DNA from: Symbiodinium kawagutii
Lineage: Eukaryota; Sar; Dinophyceae; Suessiales; Symbiodiniaceae
Length of the DNA: 64,000 nt
Reading direction: 5' to 3'
Assembly: GCA_009767595.1 (NCBI GenBank)
Contig: VSDK01007123.1
Location: 286,499 to 350,498, forward strand
Positions 22,187 through 34,423 of this stretch are shown in pieces (within the stretch, counting starts at the first letter, position 1; each line of letters begins with the position of its first letter). Under the pieces are notes generated by a model, which was given only the letters and a program-made list of their open reading frames with translations, had not been told where the DNA came from and made no database searches. Made by a program: the position numbers and the translations under genes.

Positions 22187-25030
22187 CTTGGATAGGAATT
22201 TCAATGTCCATATGGTGGTTTCTTGCAGTAGGGGTACCACCAAGTTATGGTTGATTATTCGTATTGTAAATGATTTAAATTGGATGATTTAGGGTTAAGA
22301 AACTTCCAAGTACTACGCAAGGCATTGTATGCAATGATACTTTTAAAGAAAAAATCGAGACATGACGACGGCCAATCATCAGCACCATTACCACCAAAAT
22401 GGAATTTAAGGTCATGTGTTCGCATAGTTCACTATGATGTGAGTGATAATGATATGACGAAGCAACAAAATCCTTGGATTGATAGCTTCATGTGAAAACA
22501 AGTTTTCCATTCAGCTTTGGTGCAAACCTTGCAAGCATTGCCATGCCTTTTTGGAGAAAAATGGGCTCTCCAAACTGACTATCAGCAAAACTATATAAAA
22601 CTATGATAAACTGCTCACCTGTGAACTAACCTGTGAAAACAAGCCTGTTTGACGTCGAACGAGGTCCCAGAATCTCTGCCGTTTCAGGTCCTTTTCGCTT
22701 CTTGTCCTTACGTTGCGAGCTGGGGACGGGTTGCAACTGTGTGCGAGCTGGGTACTCTGTTTGCAACTTTGCTTGCAACATACCTCCGAATCCTCAATAA
22801 GGCCATGGGCCATGACGATCAAACAAACAAACGAAAACCAAGCAAACAAAAAAGACAGTGAGGAGTACCAACCAAGCAAAGCAAATCCAAGACCAGGTAT
22901 AAACAGTGTTCGGGAAGCACGTGCCCCATGCCCCCAGTGAGATGGTGAGATCAATGGACAAATCTGAGATGTAAATCGAGTCATCTGAAGCTGATTTGGT
23001 ATTCACATTTCAACAACACCCAACTCAGAAACTGGAAAGTCTGATCATCATAAGGCTGAACCAAGGTATCCAAAACAGTCGGGGACAACACAATGGCCGA
23101 CTTGGATCCACAGCATCGACATATTTCACCACTGATCAAACACCTGGCCTACAACCAATGTGAGAGTGGATGCAATACGATGCAATACATACGTCAATCT
23201 CGACAAACATGGCCTCTCTCACATTCCAGCACATGGACAAAAGAAGAATATAAGCACCAACCAAGGACCTTCAATCATCAAACCAATGGTCCATGCCTAC
23301 TCTTCTCTGGAAGTCTTAGATTCTGTTCGACTTTCTTTTCCGATCGGTGGGCCAAAAGGATGGCCGGCGGAAACCAGGAATATTGGTCACCTACAGCAGC
23401 TTCTAATGAAAATCTTTAAGTGGAGCTGAACTACACCTGAGAAGAAGTTCTTTGGCCAAATCCCTGAGTCGACTGGGGATATTTGTTTGGATCTGTCACT
23501 CATACTGTCGAATCACCACATTTCGCAAAGGCTGAACTGCTGCTCAAAAATATAGACGACATCAGCCTATAAACTCAAAGGAGGAGAAAAAACAGGAGAT
23601 CCAAACCGTACGTTTGAACTCAATAGGCCAGTTTGGAGAGTTTGGGACTCTCCTTGAGACTGACACCTTCATGCATGTTCTTGATTTTATGTCGCACTCC
23701 CAGCTGCCCACTGTGCTAACTATGCCCAGGCCAACAACGACATCAGGTATGCCAAAGATTCTGCTGAACTTTTTGCTTTGGCCTTGGCTTCTCTGGCCGA
23801 TGCCTTGGCCTTGGCTGTGCCTTCAGGTCGTTTCTTGGCAGATGCCTTGGTTGATGCAACTGCTGACTTACAGCTTGGCCAACTTCTGTACAAGGCGAAA
23901 CCACTTGCAAATGGTTTAGTTTTTTCATAGTTTTTCAATGTTTTACATGCGCGCTGCAACTGCTACATTTACCCTCACTCGACGGCCAGCCTTTCCCTAT
24001 GCTCCAATTCTTGCCCAAAGCGAGGAACATGGGGGTTGGAGCATTCGTTTGTTCAAGCCGAAATGTTCGCTAGTGCACTTACCAAGGGTTCATAAAATGT
24101 CTCCCTGATTTCAAAGGATTTCAAAGGATTTCAAGAATACAGGCGGAAAAGTCATACTGCCTATCACATCTTGCATATTTGCAGATTGTGGTTCTTCTTT
24201 TCACAGCCAACTTGGATGAAGTATTCAATTTCACCTCCCTGCGCACGAGAGATGAACATCCAGGTGTCTGGGTAGACACCCAGGGTGCCCCATGTGCGTT
24301 CTGCTTCCCAGTTGCCTTGGCTTCCGCCTTCGGTTCTGCCTTGGCGCCTGCCGCGATGGCTTTGCCATGGGCTTCGATCTTGCCATCCACCACGCGACCC
24401 CAGGTGGCCGGAGATGCTCCAGAGAGAAACCAGGTAATCTTCGCACCCTCCTGGGGCGATTCGCTCGGCATATGGGTGTTTCTCAAAATAGGGAGCTCCA
24501 AAAATAGTTGGTTGACTTATTGAAAATGATTAATAATGTCTGATTTGGGGGGTCTCCTATTTTGAGAAACAGTCATATGCATGTGAATCATTAAGATTTG
24601 TGCAGACGTATCAGACCTGAACGTCTGCATCGCAGCTTTACTTCTTGCACACTCGCTTGCAAATGGACTATGCAATCTTGTCAAATGACGGTATTGACCC
24701 CGAAACATTTCACCTACGTGTGCATATTGGGAAAACACAAACATAGAGTGGACATCTCACACATCCTTTGCAAAACAAATCAAACACAACAAACACATCC
24801 TTTAGACATGGTGCTGAACATGACCAGCAAGAAAAAAAATGGTGCAGCCAGGTGCTTTCCGTAAAATTTCCGCGAAGCAGCAACAAAAATAAGGAGCATG
24901 ATGGCGCCACGACATGCAAAGGAGCGAACCCAAATCTACACACCGTGGGATCGCTGCAGGACTTCATCACAACCAAATTCACCCCCTGGTGGGGGAGCTG
25001 ATCATGATCATGATCATGATCATGATCATG

Positions 25031-25082
<52 letters not shown>

Positions 25083-27007
25083 CCTCAAATTGATGCTTGT
25101 TCACCACTATTGCCTCAACTACTGGCTCAATTTGATGGTTGTCGAGGCATTGATGGTGAAGCCATTGATGGTCCTGCAAAATGAGGTAGCATTGCATCGG
25201 CACCATGGTAGGCCATCTGCCAGCTACATGCTTCAAGAGGTTTTTGGCAAAGGGAACCGTTGGAGATCTGCAAAAAAAATGGATAGTTGAAGTTGAAGGT
25301 CTTGATGGTCTGCCTGACTAATAAGCCACCGGGCTTCTTTTCTGAGCATCCTATATGGCAACCAACCACCTACTAAATGTCGGCTTTTCATCACTATAGC
25401 CTCCAACAACCCATCAGTCCACCAGCTGCATCCCTATAGTGGTCTTATTCAACGAGATTGACCAACCAAGCAGCACCAACCGACCCCTCAGCGAGAACTC
25501 CTTGGCCTTCTTGGCCCAGGCTGAAGACTTCGAGGTGTTCTGCTCCATGGCTTGGAACTTGGGGAACTTCACCGCCTGGCTCGGCGACAAAGCTATGGCG
25601 ACAAAACACTGGTGCCATGGGGGTGCCATAGGGGGTGCCATGTGAGTCATGGCAGAACACATTCATGTTTTCACAATCTCTTGATGGCTTGTGTCATGTA
25701 TCTAGTCGAATCTAGCACATCTGTAGACTGTCTCTAGACGAAGTCTGGTGTTCACAAAGCTTGCAAGCAACAAAAGTGAATTCACCTTTTGTAGCTGGGT
25801 TTAGTCATGGCTCTAGTCTCGCTCCAAAGCCATGATTTCCCAACCGCAAATGTATGGCGTCGGCATTCACCCCAAGTAGGCTAGTTTTGGAGATGTTGGA
25901 AAATGACATCATAAAAGCGTTCACACTGCACAGGAGTTATTTCCACACAGACTAAGTACGGCACCTCTAAGTGAAACAAGCTTCCTGTAGTGTTGCGCGC
26001 AGTGCCAAACCTGCAGATTCGTTCAGACTAGAAGCATTGACACATCGAATCCTCAGTAAACATCGATAACAACCAACTTGACATTAGTGCAAATAGGTGT
26101 TTCTCAAAACAGGGGACCTCCCAAATCATCCAATATCAACCATTAGTAGCAATAAATGTAATAAGCCATCCATTCAAGAGACCCTGTTTGCAGGGAATCA
26201 GGGCACCACGGATGTCCCCAACTGCCTTGAACCCCCCGGTGCCTTGCAACCATTCTTGCTCTTTGTCACAGGAAGTTTCTCCCCACTCCTGAGATCATCC
26301 GACAGAAACTGTGGAAATCTCTTGAGAAACAGCTGACAGCTGCCACCTTCACCACGTGACTCCAATGCCACTCTCCAGGGCACCGAAAGAAATGTCGTCA
26401 AACCGCGAGGATCTCGCGGGGAAGAAACTCAGCAATGATTACAGCTGCTGATGTTGGTGATTCATAGCGTCTTCACACAGCACATGACAGACCCTTTTGT
26501 ATACTCTGTAGCTTCACAATCCCCTGTGACAAACAATCTCAATTGCTTCTCTTGACAATTATATCATGAATTGTTGTTGATTATATCCATGTGTGGACTG
26601 CACAACTGGTGTTTCAGGGATTTGGGGTCCAAAATAGGTCCCATATATTCACATCTCAACTTGTGAGACGTCCCCAGTGGCCATTGGGAGAAACATGACA
26701 CCAATGGGTGAATACAAACAACCAACAAACAGCATTTGTGTAGTCTGATAGTGTCTGATATCTGATTCTTAATGATAGTTTTCCACTTTTGAGCTCAACA
26801 AGTATCCAGATTTCTTCTTTGGTCAACTTCTTCCCGTTCATGGGAATCTAGTGATATTTGATTTTGGCCACTGCATAGTCAGCTGCACGAGTCTCTCCAA
26901 TTTCACCTCATCCTTTCCGTTGTGAATGGCCTTGTGAGCCGCCAGCGCATCTGCTTCCGAAATGGTAGCCATTTGGCACAGGCAAAGACGGAGGTGATTC
27001 ACAGCAG
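22105..27007 (-). CDS. unrecognised gene with Lys/Ala-rich tail, 3' end not found
   Basis: Exons: 26907-27007 (ATG at 26972), 26243-26308, 25481-25575, 25204-25267, 24235-24450, 23745-23866, 22105-22186. Phases join throughout. The protein begins MATISEADALAAHKAIHNGK and is lysine-rich in the middle (SGEKLPVTKSKNG, KFPKFQAMEQNTSKSSAWAK). A compact part follows (AKNLLKHVAGRWPT, ITWFLSGASPATWGRVVDG), then a long Lys/Ala/Glu low-complexity region (AKAEPKAEAKATGKQ, AKAKASAREAKAKAKSSA, SPKKKLKADTAASSAAS). Such tails are common in nuclear or nucleic-acid-binding proteins, but that is inference only. No family is recognised. Further exons and the stop should lie between 20.3 and 22.1 kb. Confidence 0.6.
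22209..22310. mobile_element. family A element next to an acceptor
   Basis: CATATGGTGGTTTCTTG end lies 21 bases upstream of the gene 3 exon 7 acceptor. The right end is degraded. Confidence 0.7.
23745..23866 (-). CDS. gene 3 exon 6, Lys/Ala-rich
   Basis: Encodes a strongly basic low-complexity run of Ala, Lys, Ser and Glu. The acceptor is CTGTAAG. The end is drawn at a GA donor (23744) because it fits the next exon; a GC donor at 23752 is the alternative. Confidence 0.55.
24235..24450 (-). CDS. gene 3 exon 5
   Basis: 72 codons, acceptor GCCCCAG, donor GAG|GTGAAAT. It has a compact part with two Trp (WFLSGASPATWGRVV) and then a Lys/Ala/Glu run. A family A element ends 18 bases upstream of the acceptor. 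Confidence 0.65.
24469..24579. mobile_element. family A element, intact
   Basis: CATATG at both ends, TTTCTCAAAATAGGGAG and CTCCTATTTTGAGAAAC as terminal inverted repeats. 111 bp. It ends 18 bases upstream of the gene 3 exon 5 acceptor. Confidence 0.9.
24998..25082. repeat. (GATCAT)n then (CAT)n microsatellite
   Basis: About six GATCAT units followed by about sixteen CAT units, in a gene 3 intron. The poly-His frame is not a gene. Confidence 0.9.
25204..25267 (-). CDS. gene 3 exon 4
   Basis: An excellent acceptor (run of T, then GCAG) and GT donor at 25203 bound 64 bases whose only phase-compatible frame reads SPTVPFAKNLLKHVAGRWPT. Confidence 0.65.
25481..25575 (-). CDS. gene 3 exon 3
   Basis: 31 codons plus two bases. 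Acceptor GAGCCAG, GT donor at 25480. It encodes AVKFPKFQAMEQNTSKSS with codons typical of the other exons. Confidence 0.65.
26094..26192. mobile_element. family A element, right end shortened
   Basis: GTGTTTCTCAAAACAGGGG left end. The right end keeps only GAGACCCTGTTTG. It lies about 50 bases downstream of the gene 3 exon 2 donor. Confidence 0.6.
26243..26308 (-). CDS. gene 3 exon 2
   Basis: 22 codons, phase 0 at both ends, acceptor TTTCCACAG, GC donor at 26242. It encodes FLSDDLRSGEKLPVTKS. The plus strand is also open across this block. Confidence 0.5.
26907..27007 (-). CDS. gene 3 first exon with start codon
   Basis: The acceptor TTTGCCCTCAG ends at 27008 and looks like a spliced-leader site. 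A 35-base 5' UTR follows, then ATG at 26972-26970 and 22 codons to donor GAG|GTGAAAT. Without splicing the frame runs on to a stop at 26838, so the exon could be longer. Confidence 0.6.
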
Positions 27008-27156
27008 CTGAGGGCAAAGCGCGATAAACCAAAAAGCAGCGGTTGGCTAAGCAGAATAAGCCTGGCTTCAGGTGAGACCCTGCATAATGACCAGTAAACT
27101 CATTTCAGGTTGTCATGAGTCAATATACATACCCAACAAATGAACAAAACAACACT

Positions 27157-27272
27157 GGTTGGCCGTTGAACCACCCCTGTGAAAAATATGAGTCTGTCAA
27201 CCAACCGTTTGTGAATAGCTGCTAATGTATACAAATGTTAGTAGGGAGAAAACAACAATGTCAATCAAACCG
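27157..27272. mobile_element. family B element
   Basis: ACTGGTTGGCCGTTGAACC, GAGTCTGTCAACCAACCG and a degraded right end. It lies between eIF3m and gene 3. Confidence 0.6.
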
Positions 27273-27618
27273 CATCATTAGTAACATTTAGAAACTATTA
27301 AACCAGAACCAACAATCAGAACATAGTAATATTGATAACCTTTTGAATACTTAACTAGCGGTTCCAAACTACCAGCCAGAACACATCGGCATCAGTGAGA
27401 AAAATCCGAACCCTGGCTCTCAAACGTCGCTTTTTTTGTCACGGCTTGGTGCGCTGTTCGTCACGGGCCGACAGGGTTCTATCACCAGGCCGTCGGTCTT
27501 ACCTGCAGATTTCAGCGACCCCAACGATTCATGGCTGTTCAACAGCTTGAAAGGCCTTTCGATTGGATATTCTTCTTCAACTAAGATCATGCTCCTCCAT
27601 GGTCCTCCTTTTCCATTC

Positions 27619-27777
27619 TCAGATACAGCAACAGAAGACCTCTTCAAAACTAAGAGCATGATAGACAACGGGCATCCCGCCGTTCAAAATGCCTGGATTA
27701 ACATCAACGGACCAACCCAAAAGGACGCTGAGTTCCGGCCCCTCTTGGATCCCCTGCGCAGCCGCACAGGCCACCTC
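27619..27777 (-). CDS. EIF3M: eIF3m probable last exon
   Basis: EVACAAAQGIQEGPEL in phase, then a weaker frame to TGA at 27621-27619. The true stop may lie in exon 22 (28570) or beyond another splice. Confidence 0.5.
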   Translation of the reverse strand, partial: EVACAAAQGIQEGPELSVLLGWSVDVNPGILNGGMPVVYHALSFEEVFCCCI

Positions 27778-30700
27778 CTCAAAGCGATCTTAACAAGATC
27801 CATGGTTAACTATAGTGCTAACGATGGTGTGGATGATGGTTGTCAATGGTTGTGTTAATAATGTCTCACAGTGGTTGTGAATGGTTCTTAATGATGGATA
27901 ATGATGGTTCATTAGTGATGGTGTGAATGATGGTCACTGAGGGTTGATGATGGTCATCGTTCCTCATTCACACTACATAGGGTTTAACTAAAGGTATAAA
28001 TGAATATACATGATGGTTATGTTGCTGCTTAGTGCAGGTCGACAATGGTCGATGATGGTGACGTTGGTTACATACGATTGAATTTGATGGTTGTTCTGCT
28101 AAAACCCGAGGGAATATTGGTTAATTCACTAATGGCTGATGATGATATTAAGGGATGAAAGCCTAATCAGCACAAAAGCACTTGTCCTGGCTTGATGATG
28201 ACAGGGGTAACTCTGGCACACAGCTTTCAAGAACCGCTTAACTTAACTATGACTGACCGACCCAAGTGGTCCCCCCAGCCCTGAAACATCATCGGCTACC
28301 ATAACCACGTTTGGATGGTTCTGCCGGCTACCCACAATTCATGGATCCCGCAAAAACAGTAGCAAACTTGAACCATACTCACCAAGTTCAAATGTCAACA
28401 CAACCACGTTCTCAACTACCTAGTGACCAGTGCACCACTGTTGCTCCGTTTCTTGGCAATGTCATGTGGATCAACATTTGTGTCAACACCTCCCCGGGAC
28501 ACACAGCTCCTCTGCGGGGAGCTCTGTCTACGACGCCTCCTGTTGCCCCAAGGAGCGCATGCCATCATCTCAATTGTTACAGTGGTTGACAGTGGCCCTG
28601 CTTCTGCGTACCATGAAATCCAGCGCCAAATTCAAATAGTTAAGAAATAGCCACAGCCCCGCCTCAATCTTGTTCTTCTGCTCACCCAGAAACTTGATGA
28701 CTTCCTCCAGATTGTCAATCCATTGGGACAGCCTCAGAGCACGGGCTTGAAGCTGCAGTTGGAACATGGTGATCAGTCCTTGTGATGTGGTTAAGGATAG
28801 TCAACAATTGTCGATGACACTTTTAGGCTGATACATATGGTGCGCAGCTTGGAGGAATCCAGGTGTGCGTGAGTTGAACCTGAACTTGTGGATCTTGTGG
28901 AAACATTGCCATGATCCAGTCCATATATACTATGGACAATTTTGGACACTAGGCAAAGCTCAAAAAGCTAAGTACATACAGTGTCTCAGCCACCCAAGGC
29001 CAATGACGAAACAACAGGATAATGGCGCTTTATGATAGGCTTTATTTTGAGGGAGATCTGAGACCCTTCATTTACCAGTGACAGTTTCGGAGAAATTAAA
29101 GTTCCGAACTGATTTGCCTCCATTCTATGAACGCCAAACACTGCCCTTTGTTTGGAAGTGTGGACAGCTTGTGGCATGTGCACCATTGTGTACCTGCCCA
29201 CTTTGGGGCTGTTTCGGGAGGTGCACCCATATGCCCAAGGCAGCCATCACAGCTTTCGTGACGAGATGCTTGGAGTCCAGGAAGTTCCACTCCTCCTTCT
29301 CAAACTTCCGCAGGAAAGCTGACTTCACCAGCACCTGCTCCAAGCAACGCATTGAATCCGCCACTACTGAATTACAATCAAAACGCAAAAAGAAAAAACA
29401 GAGTTGTATGAGTATGGCTTTTGTAGTTTTATAGCTTTATACTACTATCAGATTTACTTATTTCAACCTATTTCTATATTATATAGACATAAATGTAAAT
29501 GTATATATATGTATTATGTATATAGCTAACGCATAATCCCACAAGCTGAGCCGCCTTGCGGTTCAGCTGATCGATGCGACCATCAATGACACCCTCAGAG
29601 ATGGCGCGCACCACCCAAGGTTCGACGCTGCTGGGGCTCTCCTGCAGGGCCCGAGAGCATCGGGGGTCCCAGGCACATGTCAAGTTGCGACAAAGGTGAT
29701 GGGTTTATGCAAGGAATTAGTCGTGCTATCCATGATTAATATGGGTTATATAATGTATAAAGGATTCACTACCATGATAGAATCGATGCATTTTACAACA
29801 ATCATTGTATATCATTGTAAAGGTTAGTCAGTATCTATAATTTGTGCAAAGGAATATCTGCCTTTGGACTTTTTTGGCATGTCTTTGCGACCTGCTTCCA
29901 GGGTTGCAAGGATATTCTTCATCATGGTAGACACTCCCAAACGTAGCCATCAATCACGATTTCTAGAAAGCGCATGAAAATCTGCTAAGTATAAATCTAT
30001 CATTCAAGATGGTTGCATTGAGATTGTAGTAAATATGCTATATATACACATGTGCAATATAAATATATACATATATAGATACATCTATATATATATATAT
30101 GTGCATGGGCATGATTACGTTATTCACGTGCATGTGGGTCAAAGTATGATACAACTACATCCAACCTTATTACTTGGACCACATATGTCACACGCACGAC
30201 ACCAAAGTACCACTGAAATGGGTCTAAGCGAGTCTGGGCAAAAGCAGGTTAGCTACAGGACTAGAAATCACTACTGCTGATGGAAGAATACCGGCAACAT
30301 CTGGGACTGATGAAGCCCTATGATAAATCAGATAAGCAAATACAGTAAACCACCAAGTTCAACTCGTTCGCCAGAGTTCTCAACAAATGTTTCTCTTGTT
30401 ACTTGGTCATGCAATTTGACAGGTAAGAGGTTTGGAGCTGGCGCTCTGCCAAGGTGGACAAGTGATGCAATTCAACATACCCAACAATCACACAGCAATT
30501 GCCAGTCTCCCATGAAACAAGACCCATCCTGAATCTGCTTGGCAATCTCGTCCAGGGGCAATTCAGACCTGAGACCAACTTGAGAATGGTACAAGCATGT
30601 GAGTGCCTGAAACCCTGTGGACAATTCCTTACAATGGTAGATTCAGCTCTTCATAGTGGTTCAAAATGGTCAATACTGGTTGAATTGTTCGGAAAAATCA

Positions 30701-33700
30701 CCAACAATAATGCTTGATAATGACTAGTAGTGGTAGATCCAGCTTTTAAAACACCAGGCTCAGTGCAACCATACCCACAGTGACTGCACCGCGTGCGTCA
30801 GCTGACGCTGTTCGACGGCTTTGAGTCTTTTCGAAGTTATGCTGCCTATTTCGGTAGACCCACTAGGGCCAGCACCTACTCCGCCAAAAATCATCATTTT
30901 CCGTAAGGAAAGCATCAATTACTGCCAAAAAAAATCAGTTTTCATAGAGAAACCACAAGTTATTAGTAACCCGAACCGATGAACACACCCTTTGGCAAGA
31001 AAGACGCCCAAACGAAACACCTGTTCGAGCACTGCCAAGGGAAATACATTATAATCGATGACATTTCTGTTGAAGAACTACTGAACCGTTTGTGCATGAG
31101 GAAATTTGAGTTTTTGGTGGTCCAAGTTACACAAATGATGAGTGATGCTAATAAGAGATTATACATGGTCTGAGAAGATGTAAGTTTCCTCATGAGGACA
31201 ATGAACCGTAAACTTTTAGGATTCTCGGTCCGACTACTCTCTGCATGATCTTTTTTTGGGTTGGTGGTTTCAACCAGTCTGCAAAATATCATTGTCAATC
31301 AACCATCAATCAAAGGTATCAATCAAACCAGCGACTCATTATTGCTCAGAAAAAATATAATTACGATAAATCTATCATTAATCCATCATTAATCTCCCAG
31401 TAGCCTATTCTTAATCTATAACCATTAGCCCAATTATTTACAAACTAGTTCAACCATTCATGAACCACTTATCCAATCACAAAAAAAACACTTATCCCAT
31501 CACTGACAACCCAGCTCTCCAAAAAATTACCCATCAGCTCCCAGCACAAAGATTTTTTACGGTTCTGAGCGCCCGGCTGCCCCCGTGCCATGGTGGCCAG
31601 AGTAAGGAGCCTGATCTTTGACATGGAATCCTGGCGGACCGTGTTGGATGGATCGCAAAGTACACATCAACCATGGAACAATAAACCAAAAATCACTGCA
31701 ATGAAGTGATGGTGACTCAGTAGATGGGGTTTCTCAGTGATGGATCAACCATCTAAGAATGACCATATGATGGTTTCTCAGTAGATTGGGGGTACCCAGA
31801 AATGGTTGGTTTATTGCCAAGAATGACTGGTTGGTGGTTGAACCAACCAACTATCTGTTCATGACTAATTATTAGTGAAAATAAAAAATGTCTATCAAGC
31901 CACCAACCAGATTAGGAACTACTAAGTAATGGCTCATAACTGGTGGAAGAAATCATGGCAAATGAATGCTTGTGCATGATTGACTACTGTTGCTGGAAGA
32001 AATGCTTAAGAATGTGGATTACGATATGGCTAATAACTGTTGATCAATTAAGGAGCTAAATGATTCAGCAATGAGTCACCTTACATGTTTGCATTGCCTG
32101 GTGGAGGATACAAGCAGCCAGTACATCATCGATTTGCAAAATTGCATGAGAGGCATTCTGAATATCTATCTGAACACAATACAATGAGTGGTTGGTGAGG
32201 GCTTCTGCGATCATGCGGCAATGCATGTGCTGACTCAGATCCTATGATTACAAAGCATCTTAAGGTTGGGACCCCAGCTTTGTCTACTTCTCATCTTTGA
32301 GCAGCTGGATCTGGCTCAAAGGCATGATGACATGTCTTTGTGCCTCTGGTGATGATGGTGTTGAAAACTCTGGTGCTCCATGCAAAGCTTCAAGTATACC
32401 AAAATTGCATAGTAAACACTGATTCCGGAGGTGACACAAGACACCTGTGGACACTATCAACCTTTCCACCAAAAGCAACATATTAGAACCAATTGAACTC
32501 TGCTGCTAGCTTCTGTGCTGGCTACCCCATGGAACGGAGATTCAGGGGTATCCTTTAAACGGAAATTTTGATGCATGACTTCCTTCAATTGTTGCCAGTC
32601 GGCTGAGGCTGATGAACCTTTCTGAAACCACGCTCAAGCATGATTGACCATGATATAAACCACTTACATCATTGACTACCATATAACCGTCGTAAACCAT
32701 CAATGGCCACTAACCATCATCCACCATCACCATCCAACACTGGCACTGGCACAGCTTTTCAGGTCCTGGAAATTGAGACCGTGATCGTCAAACAACTTTC
32801 CATTCTTCTTCTGGAACTCCTGACGGTAAAGATTTGGAGGTTATGACAAACAGTGGAAAAATACCGGGTGTCATGGTTACTTAGTTGCACTAGTTGATCA
32901 TGTGGTTGATATAGTTGGGGTAGTAATGGGTACTGATAATGAAGAATAGTTGATCAATCATATGGTAAACTACGTGGATTAGTAATGAACACTGACAATT
33001 GATACATCCTGATACATTGATACTAGGTGGGCGCCCAAAGTGAGAGCATGTGACCAATGTCTCTATGTCAACCTAAACGGAAAAATATCTGGTTGGTGGT
33101 TCAACCATCCCTAAGTACTAGCCAACCAATCAACCATTTGCTAATACTAGGGAAAAGACAAAAGTTTGAAACCGCCAGCCAGTAGTTGTTTGACCATTAT
33201 TGTTGGTTGTCATCACCTATTATTACCCCTTGTGTATGGTTACAACCCCTATACAAACCCCAAACATCAACATGACAATCTGTAAAACTCATTATCGAAC
33301 TTGTTGACCTTAATGGTTACAACCCCTATAGAACCTTATACAGGTCCTACCATCCCCGCCATCCCCGCCATGCTCCTACCAGCTGCTACCATCCCCGCCA
33401 TCCCCGCCAGTGAAAACTACCGCTGAGCCTTGAGATCATCCACGGTGCCTGACCTGAGACGTGTGCAGCGCTGGTGGTGTCTTGCACAGGTGGTAGCAAT
33501 GATAAATGTCTGGCTGATACTGAGGTTGCATGAGTTGAGTGATCATGCCGAAACTGCTGGTTGGTGACAGTCAACTGATGACTGGTGAATGAAGGTGCAA
33601 AGGCAAACATTTCAAGCGGTGGATGATGTTTAACATTTGAATCATGAGGAAAATGGTGAACACAAACTCCACTGACCCACCTGCAACTTGGAATTTTGAT

Positions 33701-34392
33701 GATTGAAGCTGGGCGTGGATCATACCCAGGATTTTTTTCATCGGACATGCGAACCAATGAAGCCATGGGTCTGCTGGAAAGCCATGTTGTGGCCAGTTGC
33801 TTCCCCAGATGCCATTTTTGCTGTAGGTTGTCTGCAAGGGGTGCTTTCAAACGCACATACATATATATATATATAGATACATTTAATTGTTTAATATATA
33901 AATCTATATGTACATAACATATATATATACATACGTGTAAATGTGTATGTATGTAAAAAATATGTAAAAATAGAAACACATGTACATGTATATGTATATG
34001 TATACATTGTATACTATATATAGTAATATACTTGTGTATACACATAAATAAATATGCAAATATAGATTTTTATCTATATATAGATATGTATATTCATTGC
34101 TTCATACAAACAATGACATCACAATATCACACAATCAATGACACAAGCAAGCGGGAACATCTACCCACCCGAAAAACATCAGTATCAGTATCCCGTGTTC
34201 CAGTCCTACACCTGACATGCCCAACGGCCAGCTGGGCATCCCGCAGAAAGACCTCACAAAGCGTCACCAAGGCTCCGTCCTTGGTGCTCTTCAACGCCTG
34301 AGGCTGCAAATCTGGGAGCAGAATGGGTTATTGGGGGGCACATTTGATACGTGTAAATGAATATATATAGATAGATAGAGATAGATAGATAG

Positions 34393-34423
<31 letters not shown>

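Noticed and set aside
24898..25290. Poly-His protein
   Set aside because: Translation of the GATCAT/CAT microsatellite inside an intron.
27436..27858. 140-residue plus-strand frame
   Set aside because: It overlaps the eIF3m last exon on the other strand and lacks exon-like composition.
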